Source: Campylobacteraceae bacterium (GTDB taxonomy: Bacteria > Campylobacterota > Campylobacteria > Campylobacterales > Sulfurovaceae). Taken from it: a stretch of 5,358 nucleotides of DNA. Positions within the stretch are counted from its first letter, which is position 1; every line of letters starts with the position of its first letter. The stretch covers positions 1 to 5,358 of the forward strand of contig JALVXO010000005.1 of the NCBI GenBank assembly GCA_027022775.1, read 5' to 3'. The translations under genes were made by a program, and so were the position numbers. Under the pieces are notes generated by a model, which ran no database searches, was not told where the DNA came from, and worked only from the letters and a program-made list of their open reading frames with translations. Shown here piece by piece: positions 1 through 5,358 of this stretch.

Positions 1-1028
1 TAAAAGATGTTGCAATCGGCGGGGATGCGCCTATTTCGGTGCAATCGATGACTTTTAGCGATACGCGGGATGTAGAGGCTACGCTTGAGCAGATTAAGAG
101 GCTGCATTTTGCCGGGGCTGATATTGTGCGCGTGGCGGTGCCGGATATGGAGGCGGCAAAAGCGTTAAAAGCAATTAGCGAACAAAGCACGCTGCCTTTG
201 GTTGCGGATATTCATTTTAATTATAAACTGGCGCTTGAAGCGGCAAAATGGGTTGATGCAATCCGCTTTAACCCCGGAAATATCGGCGAAAAGAGCCGCA
301 TTAAAGAGATTGTAAAAGCTTGCAAAGAGCGCAATTTGCCAATCAGAGTGGGGGTAAATGCCGGCTCTTTAGAAAAAGAGTTTGAACAAAAGTATGGCGC
401 AACTGCAAAAGGGATGGTTGCAAGCGCGGAGTATAATATCAAATTTTTGGAAGATTTAGATTTTACCGATATAAAAGTATCAATGAAAGCAAGTGATGTG
501 CAGCGAACCGTCGAAGCTTACAGAATGCTGCGCCCGCGCAATAATTACCCGTTTCATTTGGGTGTTACGGAAGCTGGCACACTGCACCATGCCACCATAA
601 AATCGGCTATCGGGCTTGGGGCGCTGCTGCTTGACGGAATAGGCGACACAATGCGCGTTTCGATTACCGGCGAGCTGGAAAACGAAATTTTGGTTGCTAA
701 AGATATTTTAAAAGACAGCGGCAGGCTGCAAGAGGGGTTGAATATTATCTCATGCCCAACTTGCGGGCGCATAGAAGCCGATTTAGTAAGCGCGGTTGCA
801 GAGGTTCAAGAGCGCACAAAGCATATTAAAAAGCCGCTTAATGTCTCTGTAATGGGCTGCGTGGTCAATGCAATCGGCGAAGCAAAACATGCCGATGTTG
901 CGATAGCTTACGGCAAAGGCGCGGGGCTTATTATGGTTAAGGGCAAACAGGTTGCAAAACTGCCCGAGAGTGAACTTGTAGACCGTTTTGTGCAAGAGGT
1001 TGAAAAATTGGCAAGTGAGGGTGAGTAA
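1..1028 (+). CDS. ispG: 4-hydroxy-3-methylbut-2-en-1-yl diphosphate synthase, 5' partial
   Basis: IspG (GcpE) converts 2-C-methyl-D-erythritol 2,4-cyclodiphosphate to HMBPP, the penultimate step of the MEP isoprenoid pathway, in the cytosol, using a [4Fe-4S] cluster and reduced flavodoxin or ferredoxin. The reading frame is open from position 3 (codons for KDVAIGGDAPISVQSM) and runs through 341 sense codons to TAA at 1026-1028. The GTG at 39 is therefore internal. The true start lies upstream, probably only some 10-20 codons away given the usual size of about 350-360 residues in short bacterial IspG. The N-terminal TIM-barrel signature (GADIVRVAVPDMEAA, then the VADIHFNY and IRFNPGNIG segments) is intact. 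The cluster ligands are all present: Cys codons at 753 (CPTC, first Cys), 762 and 858, and Glu at 879. Their spacing (3, 32 and 7 residues) equals that of E. coli C270/C273/C305/E312. The gene overlaps dnaB by one base. Confidence 0.97.
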   Translation, partial: KDVAIGGDAPISVQSMTFSDTRDVEATLEQIKRLHFAGADIVRVAVPDMEAAKALKAISEQSTLPLVADIHFNYKLALEAAKWVDAIRFNPGNIGEKSRIKEIVKACKERNLPIRVGVNAGSLEKEFEQKYGATAKGMVASAEYNIKFLEDLDFTDIKVSMKASDVQRTVEAYRMLRPRNNYPFHLGVTEAGTLHHATIKSAIGLGALLLDGIGDTMRVSITGELENEILVAKDILKDSGRLQEGLNIISCPTCGRIEADLVSAVAEVQERTKHIKKPLNVSVMGCVVNAIGEAKHADVAIAYGKGAGLIMVKGKQVAKLPESELVDRFVQEVEKLASEGE

Positions 1029-2491
1029 TGGAAGAGCTGTATAATTTAAATGTTGAGCGCGCTGTTCTTTCGGCGATAATTTTTGACCCTGAAATTTATG
1101 AAGAGATAGCCGCAGTTTTAAAGCCTGAAGATTTTTATCTCCCTTTCCATCAGCACCTCTTTAGCGCAATGGAGAGCCTTTTTGAGCAAGAACTCCCCAT
1201 AGACGAAGAGTTTTTGCGCAAAGAGTTGAGCAAAAACGATAAATTTGACGAAGTTGCAATGGTAGAGGTGCTCTCTGCCAACCCGATAAGCAACACTAAA
1301 GCGTATGTAAAAGAGATAAAAGATTACGCAAACAAGCGCTCTTTAATCACCCTTGCAACGCAGATTAAAAAGCTCACAATCGAAGATGATTTGGAAGTAG
1401 AGCAGATAATGGACAGGGTGGAGCAAAAGCTTTACGAAATTACCCAAGAGAGTGTAAACGAAGATTTTAGAGATTCAAAATCGATTGCCGCAAGCACCCT
1501 CAAAGAGATTCAGCGTTTAAAAGAGCTTGGCAACTCTAAATTAATAGGCGTAGATACCGGCTTTGCAAACCTTAATGACAAAACCAGCGGCTTTGGCAAG
1601 GGGGATTTGATTATAGTTGCCGCGCGGCCGGCTATGGGCAAAACCACAATAGTGCTCAATATGGCGCTAAAAGCTATTAAAAGGGGTGAAGGTGTAGCAA
1701 TATTTTCTCTTGAGATGCCGGCAGAGCAATTGATGTTAAGGATGCTCTCAGCCGATACATCTATTCCGCTGCAGGCGCTTCGTGTTGGGAATTTGCGCGA
1801 TGATGAGTGGAGCAGGCTATCAAGTGCAATGGATGATATAAGCCGCCGCAAGCTTTTTGTTGATGACGGCGGGTATGCCACAATCCACCATGTGCGAAGC
1901 AAATTAAGAAAGCTTAAATCGCAGCATCCAGAAATTTCGATGGCAATAATAGATTACCTGCAGTTAATGAGCGGCGATGCGCGAAGCAATGCCGGGCGCC
2001 AGCAAGAAATCAGCGAAATTTCAAGAGGTTTAAAACAGCTTGCAAGGGAGCTGGAAATCCCGATAATTGCGCTTTCGCAGCTTAACCGCTCTTTGGAATC
2101 GCGCGAAAACAAACGCCCGCAACTGAGCGATTTAAGGGAATCGGGCGCAATTGAGCAAGATGCCGATATAATTTTGTTTGTTTACCGCGACGATGTTTAC
2201 CGTCAGTATCAGGTTAAAGAGAAGCTTGAAAAAGCTAAAATGGATGATAATAAAGCGCTTATTGAAAAATATGAAGCGCAGTATAACGAGTTAAAACGGA
2301 AACTGGAAGAGGAGACAGAGCTTATTATCGGAAAGCAGAGAAACGGTCCAACAGGCACGGTTGAATTGATTTTTCAAAAAAGCTACACCCGTTTTATCGA
2401 TGCAAAAACAAGCGGTGCATCTTACGAAATTATTTTAGAAAATGAGAATATAGATAAAACCGAGGGCAAAATAGACGCCCCTATTATTTAG
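1028..2491 (+). CDS. dnaB: Replicative DNA helicase DnaB
   Basis: DnaB is the hexameric 5'-3' helicase that unwinds the chromosome at the replication fork and recruits primase. The 487-residue product has the family order: an N-terminal helical domain (about 1-105, starting NVERAVLSAIIFDP), a linker (about 110-175) and a RecA-like ATPase (about 176-470). Walker A is ARPAMGKTT with K205/T206. Walker B is MAIIDYLQLM with D309. The DNA-binding-loop region RQQEISEISRGLKQLA, the DLRESGAIEQDAD motif and the trans-acting K436/R438 of GKQRNG are all present. Between Y391 and the GKQRNG motif lies a Lys/Glu-rich stretch (about 392-429), roughly 30 residues longer than in E. coli DnaB and predicted helical. 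A comparable insertion is known in H. pylori DnaB. The ATG at 1028 shares its A with the ispG stop (TAATG). GAGG at 1017-1020 serves as ribosome-binding site, so translation of the two genes is probably coupled. Confidence 0.98.
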   Translation: MEELYNLNVERAVLSAIIFDPEIYEEIAAVLKPEDFYLPFHQHLFSAMESLFEQELPIDEEFLRKELSKNDKFDEVAMVEVLSANPISNTKAYVKEIKDYANKRSLITLATQIKKLTIEDDLEVEQIMDRVEQKLYEITQESVNEDFRDSKSIAASTLKEIQRLKELGNSKLIGVDTGFANLNDKTSGFGKGDLIIVAARPAMGKTTIVLNMALKAIKRGEGVAIFSLEMPAEQLMLRMLSADTSIPLQALRVGNLRDDEWSRLSSAMDDISRRKLFVDDGGYATIHHVRSKLRKLKSQHPEISMAIIDYLQLMSGDARSNAGRQQEISEISRGLKQLARELEIPIIALSQLNRSLESRENKRPQLSDLRESGAIEQDADIILFVYRDDVYRQYQVKEKLEKAKMDDNKALIEKYEAQYNELKRKLEEETELIIGKQRNGPTGTVELIFQKSYTRFIDAKTSGASYEIILENENIDKTEGKIDAPII

Positions 2492-2499
2492 GATAAAAG

Positions 2500-3783
2500 A
2501 TGTTAGCCCCGCCGCCGTTTTTTAAAAACAGAAAAGAGTTTTCATTAACAGCAGCGGTTTTAATTGCAATTATTGCGATTAGATTGTTTTTTATTTATGG
2601 TGATTACAAAAATTTAAAAAATCTTGACGGTTACTATTACACCGATGCGCAAGTGCTTAAGCTTTATGAAGGCAGAGGCAAAAGAGAGGGTGCTACGCTG
2701 CTAAAATTAAAAAACGATGAGGGGCTGCAGTTTTATCTTTACACTTACAACACCCCGCCAAAACGGTTTGACTGGATAAGGGTAAAGTTCAAACTGAAAA
2801 AAAACAGCAATTTTTTGGATTATTTAAAAGGTTTTTTTGCAGACGGCTATGTTTTAGGCAAGGTTGAAGAGGGTTTTGACGCCAAAGCTTATGCAAGAGA
2901 GTATATAGATTTACAACATCCAAAGAATGGAAATATAAATACTTTTTACCACGCTATTTTTTTGGCTGATCCCCTGGATAGAAATTTGCGGGAAAAAATT
3001 TCGGCTCTTGGAGTGTCGCATCTTGTTGCGATTAGCGGTTTCCATTTAGGGATTTTATGGCTTATAGTTTTTGGTTTTGCATATATACCATACAGGCTGC
3101 TGCAGCAAAAATATTTCCCATGGCGCAACAGAAATATAGACCTTGGCTTTTTTACCCTGCTTTTTTTGCTTGTTTTTGTGCTTTTTGTGGGTGCTCCGCC
3201 GGCACTTATGCGCTCTTATGTTATGCTTGCAATCGGGTGGTTTGTGCTCATTTTGGGTTTGGAGCTGATAAGTTTTCAGTTTTTGGCATTTGCAATGCTC
3301 CTAATTTTGGCAATAGCCCCTAAACTGATTGCATCTTTAGGGCTTTTACTCTCATTTGCCGGGGTATTTTATGTTTTTTTGGTAATAAAGTGGTTTAGGG
3401 ATTATCCTGGGTGGTTTATAACGGTTTTTGCAATACCGGTTGGAATTTTTCTGCTGATGTTTCCAATCGGCCACTTCTTTTTTGGTAAAACCACAATATG
3501 GCAGCTGATGTCGCCGCCGCTTTCGGTGCTTTTTATTATTTTTTACCCAATAGCGGCGCTTTTGCACATTTTTGGCGCTGGAGGGGTGTTTGATGAAGCC
3601 CTTTATGAACTTTTCAATTTGCCTGGAGATGCAATTGATATATCAATGCCGCTTTGGGTAATTGCTGCTTATGTAATTTTATCTTTTGCGGCAATTTTCA
3701 ATAAAAAAGCTTTCTGGGCAACCCTGATTTTTGCTACAATTATAACTGCATGGTATATGGGGATTTATTTGATGGGAAGTTAG
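2500..3783 (+). CDS. comEC: ComEC/Rec2-family competence protein, short form
   Basis: This is a polytopic inner-membrane protein of 427 residues in the ComEC/Rec2 family, which forms the channel that carries single-stranded DNA into the cytoplasm during natural transformation. One hydrophobic helix (about 15-33) is followed by a soluble, OB-fold-like segment (about 38-125). The Competence domain follows (about 150-425), with roughly eight to ten membrane helices. The family signature SHLVAISGFHLG is at 173-184 and the conserved APPALMRSYVML turn at 232-243. The C-terminal metallo-beta-lactamase-like domain of Gram-positive ComEC is absent: the protein ends right after the last membrane helix. 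This matches the short ComE3 type of H. pylori (about 437 residues), so it is probably a natural form, not a truncation. The gene starts 8 bases after the dnaB stop behind a weak ribosome-binding site (AGGAT at 2490-2494), in the same operon. The family assignment is secure; active competence in this organism is inferred. Confidence 0.9.
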   Translation: MLAPPPFFKNRKEFSLTAAVLIAIIAIRLFFIYGDYKNLKNLDGYYYTDAQVLKLYEGRGKREGATLLKLKNDEGLQFYLYTYNTPPKRFDWIRVKFKLKKNSNFLDYLKGFFADGYVLGKVEEGFDAKAYAREYIDLQHPKNGNINTFYHAIFLADPLDRNLREKISALGVSHLVAISGFHLGILWLIVFGFAYIPYRLLQQKYFPWRNRNIDLGFFTLLFLLVFVLFVGAPPALMRSYVMLAIGWFVLILGLELISFQFLAFAMLLILAIAPKLIASLGLLLSFAGVFYVFLVIKWFRDYPGWFITVFAIPVGIFLLMFPIGHFFFGKTTIWQLMSPPLSVLFIIFYPIAALLHIFGAGGVFDEALYELFNLPGDAIDISMPLWVIAAYVILSFAAIFNKKAFWATLIFATIITAWYMGIYLMGS

Positions 3784-3792
3784 GGTTTAGGA

Positions 3793-3848
3793 TAATTGAT
3801 AATGAATAATTTAAATTCTGTAATCTGTAATCCGTATTCCGTAATCCG
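3793..3848 (+). repeat. Degenerate 7-base-period tandem repeat
   Basis: Eight consecutive heptamers lie back to back in the spacer between comEC and the next cluster, starting at 3793, 3800, 3807, 3814, 3821, 3828, 3835 and 3842. All eight have A at the second position and T at the fourth. Seven begin TAAT or TATT; the unit at 3814 begins AATT. The last five end in C(C/T)G or CTG, with TAATCCG at both 3828 and 3842. The left three units have decayed to AT-only or nearly AT-only endings. The period is visible directly. Whether the array is a variable-number repeat, a regulatory site or a relic is unknown. Confidence 0.7.
3796..3824 (+). promoter_or_regulatory. Possible sigma70-type promoter for the 3881-5024 cluster
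   Basis: TTGATA at 3796-3801 and TGTAAT at 3819-3824 are separated by 17 bases, and each matches the sigma70 consensus at five of six positions. The cluster downstream differs in composition from the dnaB operon and follows a 97-base gap, so a separate promoter is reasonable. The region is AT-rich and the elements sit inside a 7-base repeat that offers another TGTAAT at 3826, so a chance match is quite possible. Campylobacterota promoters often lack a conserved -35 box. Confidence 0.25.
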
Positions 3849-3880
3849 ATTTGACTTTGTTTTAAACTTAGAGGAAGTGT

Positions 3881-4516
3881 ATGAATAGAGAATTTATAGA
3901 AGCTTTAGAGAAAGAGTTTGATATTTATATTAGTAAAGATTTAGCAAACAGTTTTGATAAATTGGAGCAGTTTGCAAGATATATAAATAGTAAATACAGA
4001 CAAAAAAGAGCCTGTTTAGAGTGCTCTAATGAGGTTGGTTTTTTTAGATTGAGAAAAATTTTAGAAAATGAGTTAAATATTCCAAAAGAGAAGTTAAAAC
4101 CAAATAGCATTACATCTGAAGTTTTAAAAGGAAATATCAGAAAAAAATGGTCTAAATTAAATAAAGCATTGGATAATAAATTGCATTATTATCCTTTAGA
4201 AACCCATCCGGTAGCCGATAATATTTTACTGTTTTTAGGTTTTATAGCAATAGTTTTTGGAATATATAATGTAGTAACAAGCAGCAATAAAAATTTTTTT
4301 GGAGAAATTTTAGGTGTTTTTGGAATTGTGTTTTTGCTTTATGTGTTTCTGAATATTATTTTAAGACCGTTTATCGGACTTAAAGTTCCAGATGAATTTG
4401 AAGTGTTAAAAAATTTAACCTATTTTTTGCCTGAAGCGCCTCAAATTTATAAATATTCGACTTATGATGATATTTTAAAGAAAATTAAGGAGTTAAAGGA
4501 AAAGCATGGCCAGTGA
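3881..4516 (+). CDS. Uncharacterised two-helix membrane protein with ACP-like N-terminal segment
   Basis: I do not recognise a named family with confidence. The 211-residue product has a charged N-terminal part (1-112), two hydrophobic helices (about 114-132 and 143-161) joined by a short polar turn, and a charged C-terminal tail (about 168-211) ending in a Lys/Glu-rich helix. It should sit in the cytoplasmic membrane with both ends on the same side, probably inside. Residues 4-38 (ALEKEFDIYISKD then LEQFARYI) read like the second half of an acyl carrier protein. Residues 54-82 (LRKILENELNIPKEKLKP) read like the first helix and loop of one. The DSL serine that carries phosphopantetheine is not present, so any resemblance would be structural only. 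C45 and C48 form a CxxC pair. The ATG at 3881 is preceded by AGAGGAAG at 3870-3877, a good ribosome-binding site. The gene is much more AT-rich than dnaB and prefers AGA for Arg. It overlaps the next gene by 11 bases. Confidence 0.75.
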   Translation: MNREFIEALEKEFDIYISKDLANSFDKLEQFARYINSKYRQKRACLECSNEVGFFRLRKILENELNIPKEKLKPNSITSEVLKGNIRKKWSKLNKALDNKLHYYPLETHPVADNILLFLGFIAIVFGIYNVVTSSNKNFFGEILGVFGIVFLLYVFLNIILRPFIGLKVPDEFEVLKNLTYFLPEAPQIYKYSTYDDILKKIKELKEKHGQ

Positions 4517-4820
4517 ATTTCAAAAAAGGGTTTGGGAGGCTGTATCTTTAATTCCTAGAGGAAAGGTTACAACTTACAAAGAGATAGCCCGTTTTTTGAA
4601 TATGAAAGCTTACAGGGCGGTAGGGGTTGCTTTGGCGAAAAATCCTTATGCGCCAAAAGTACCTTGTCACAGAGTTGTAAAAAGCAATGGCGAAATTGGC
4701 AATTACAGTGCCGAAGGGGGTGTGCAAAAAAAGGCTGAACTTTTGCAAAAAGAAGGGGTGGAGGTAAAAGAGGGGAAAATAGCAGATTTTGAAAAAAGGC
4801 TTTATAAGCTCAAGGAGTAA
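4506..4820 (+). CDS. ogt: Minimal O6-alkylguanine-DNA alkyltransferase (MGMT family, DNA-binding domain only)
   Basis: This family repairs O6-methylguanine by moving the alkyl group irreversibly to an active-site cysteine. The 104-residue product is essentially only the catalytic and DNA-binding domain; the N-terminal ribonuclease-H-like domain of Ada-C and Ogt (usually 150-180 residues in all) is missing. Key residues can be aligned with human AGT: Y24 (Y114), R37 as the arginine finger in AYRAVG (R128), N46 in KNP (N137), C54 in PCHRV (C145), Y67 in GNYS (Y158) and E83 (E172). Because C54 is retained, it is not one of the alkyltransferase-like ATL proteins, in which this residue is Trp or Ala. 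True suicide repair is therefore likely. ATG at 4506 starts 11 bases before the preceding stop, with AAAGGA at 4495-4500 and AAGGAG at 4487-4492 upstream, which suggests translational coupling. The family is sure; the choice of symbol ogt is less so. Confidence 0.92.
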   Translation: MASEFQKRVWEAVSLIPRGKVTTYKEIARFLNMKAYRAVGVALAKNPYAPKVPCHRVVKSNGEIGNYSAEGGVQKKAELLQKEGVEVKEGKIADFEKRLYKLKE

Positions 4821-4823
4821 GAG

Positions 4824-5024
4824 ATGGGGAAACTCTTTATAGCAGTGGGAATTTTATTTATAATTATTGGAGCTTTAATGGTTTTTGGTGTTAAATTGTT
4901 TAAACTGCCCGGCGATATTTACATAGAAAAAGAGAACTTCTCGTTTTACTTTCCCATAACAACATCTATAATTTTGAGTATAATATTGAGTGTAATTTTT
5001 TATCTGTTTTCTAATAGGGGTTAG
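4824..5024 (+). CDS. DUF2905 family small membrane protein
   Basis: The 66-residue product matches the layout of DUF2905 proteins: an N-terminal membrane helix (about 3-22), the conserved LPGDI motif (28-32) with the following NFSFYFP segment (38-44), a second membrane helix (about 45-62) and a short basic end. The function of the family is unknown, and nothing here adds a catalytic residue. The length is normal for the family. ATG at 4824 follows the alkyltransferase stop by 3 bases and has a strong AAGGAG at 4812-4817, inside the end of the upstream gene. It is therefore probably the last gene of the 3881-5024 operon. It faces ssrA convergently. Confidence 0.88.
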   Translation: MGKLFIAVGILFIIIGALMVFGVKLFKLPGDIYIEKENFSFYFPITTSIILSIILSVIFYLFSNRG

Positions 5025-5173
5025 CAATAGTTAAACTTTCTGAATTAATTAATTGCTTTAGAGATGGAATTGGATGAAGTCAGACATTAATATTAACTCC
5101 GGTTTTTAAAATATGGAGATGGTGAAAAGTATAATGAAAAACTTAAAAAATTGCGAGGAAAGAGTTAAATTTT
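5025..5173. other. AT-rich convergent spacer without a recognisable gene or terminator
   Basis: This stretch separates the DUF2905 gene from the 3' end of ssrA on the other strand. I see no GC-rich stem followed by a T run on either strand, only AT palindromes such as TTAATATTAA (around 5088-5097). Three short plus-strand open pieces in different frames follow one another: one of 19 codons ending at TGA 5075-5077, an 11-codon piece from ATG 5074 to TAA 5107-5109, and a 23-codon piece from 5097 to TAA 5166-5168 ending EKYNEKLKKLRGKS. They could be the remains of a small gene broken by frameshifts, but the pieces are short enough to be chance. Confidence 0.5.
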
Positions 5174-5241
5174 TGGTGGAGGTGAGGGGAATCGAACCCC
5201 TGTCCTGAAGTAGCTAGAGCTATGACTCTACATGCTTAGAC

Positions 5242-5293
5242 GGTGTTGATTAATCTCGCTGTGTTTTGCTCAACACCCAAAGCTACACACAGC
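5242..5293 (-). other. ssrA: H-type pseudoknot of tmRNA (last pseudoknot before the tRNA-like end)
   Basis: Two interleaved stems can be read directly. The first pairs 5287-5293 with 5258-5264 (GCTGTGT with ACACAGC in the RNA, 7 bp). The second pairs 5270-5277 with 5242-5249 (GGTGTTGA with TCAACACC, 8 bp). Because each stem closes inside the loop of the other, this is a classical pseudoknot. Its place immediately before the GTCTAAGCATG element corresponds to PK4 of known tmRNAs. All 15 pairs are Watson-Crick. Confidence 0.85.
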
Positions 5294-5307
5294 CAGCCAA
5301 AAGCTTC

Positions 5308-5333
5308 ATCTGCAAAGATGGCGCTTTGCAGAT
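5308..5333 (-). other. ssrA: Nine-bp hairpin in tmRNA, possibly part of an upstream pseudoknot
   Basis: ATCTGCAAA and TTTGCAGAT (5308-5316 and 5325-5333) form a perfect 9-bp stem with an 8-base loop. The loop contains GGCG on the plus strand (5320-5323), which could pair with CGCC at 5352-5355. That would make this a second pseudoknot (PK3-like). The additional stem is only 4 bp and the window ends just beyond it, so the hairpin is firm but the pseudoknot is tentative. Confidence 0.6.
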
Positions 5334-5358
5334 ATAGCCGCAACGCTGTGACGCCCCG

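Larger units (their letters stand above)
5174..5358 (-). ncRNA. ssrA: Transfer-messenger RNA (tmRNA), 3' part
   Basis: tmRNA rescues ribosomes stalled on broken messages: it enters as alanyl-tRNA mimic with SmpB and then supplies a template for a degradation tag. On the minus strand the RNA ends ...CACCTCCACCA, with the CCA encoded at 5174-5176. The T-arm is a 5-bp stem AGGGG/CCCCT around a TTCGATT loop (5185-5201). The GTCTAAGCATGTAGAG element typical of tmRNA 3' regions covers about 5227-5242. Upstream in the RNA lies an H-type pseudoknot (5242-5293), preceded by a second hairpin (5308-5333). The tag-peptide frame, the 5' acceptor strand and the D-like loop are not in the window, so the gene continues past 5358 (bacterial tmRNAs are about 350-400 bases). 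The contiguous tail with CCA argues for the ordinary one-piece form. Confidence 0.95.

Noticed and set aside
39..41. GTG as the start of ispG
   Set aside because: The frame is open to position 3 and encodes conserved IspG residues (GGDAPISVQSM), so the GTG is an internal Val codon and the gene begins before the window.
1510..1902. 130-codon minus-strand open frame inside dnaB
   Set aside because: It lies wholly opposite the Walker A region of a certain gene, has a Ser/Leu/Ile-rich composition typical of an antisense shadow, and shows no ribosome-binding site or family likeness.
3057..3323. 88-codon plus-strand open frame inside comEC
   Set aside because: It is an alternate frame of the comEC membrane region, with a Cys/Phe/Ala-rich composition produced by the frame shift; conserved ComEC motifs are in the other frame.
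4757..4765. GGTGGAGGT shared by the alkyltransferase gene and the ssrA 3' end (5175-5183), as a possible attachment-site duplicate
   Set aside because: Only nine bases match, the copy lies inside an intact codon series of the alkyltransferase, and the following bases are offset; chance in G-rich sequence is enough.
5174..5201. An ordinary tRNA gene at this position
   Set aside because: The T-arm and CCA are tRNA-like, but no anticodon arm, D-arm or 5' acceptor strand follows within tRNA distance, while the pseudoknot and GCATGTAGAG element identify tmRNA.
5113..5208. 31-codon plus-strand frame from ATG 5113 running into ssrA
   Set aside because: Its end (VEVRGIEPLS) is the usual false translation of a tRNA-like 3' end read backwards; there is no independent support for a peptide.

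Overview
The window looks like the chromosome of a member of the Campylobacterota (the former Epsilonproteobacteria). The clues are a DnaB with an extra charged helical insertion in its RecA-like domain, as known in Helicobacter pylori, a short ComEC with no metallo-beta-lactamase domain, and the dnaB-comEC gene order that I recall from H. pylori. Many AT-rich codons and repeated use of AAA/AAG Lys fit too. The genus cannot be fixed from this window.

Positions 1-3783 hold a tight plus-strand operon. It contains the end of ispG (isoprenoid precursor synthesis; its 5' end lies before the window), dnaB (replicative helicase, start codon overlapping the ispG stop by one base) and a comEC-type DNA-uptake channel gene 8 bases further on. 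These are housekeeping genes of moderate GC.

Positions 3784-3880 are a 97-base spacer. It carries a degenerate tandem repeat with a strict 7-base period (eight units, about 3793-3848) and a possible promoter overlapping it.

Positions 3881-5024 form a second, visibly AT-richer plus-strand cluster. It encodes an uncharacterised two-helix membrane protein with acyl-carrier-protein-like sequence at its N terminus, a minimal O6-alkylguanine-DNA alkyltransferase with its active-site cysteine intact, and a small DUF2905 membrane protein. The first two genes overlap by 11 bases and the third starts 3 bases later, so the three are probably co-transcribed.

Positions 5025-5173 are AT-rich and hold no convincing gene, only short broken open stretches. 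From 5174 to the window end the minus strand carries the 3' part of ssrA (tmRNA): the encoded CCA, the T-arm and a clear H-type pseudoknot. Its 5' half, including the tag-peptide frame, lies beyond the window. No phage, CRISPR, transposase or other obvious new system is present. The most unusual items are the 7-base-period repeat and the uncharacterised membrane gene.
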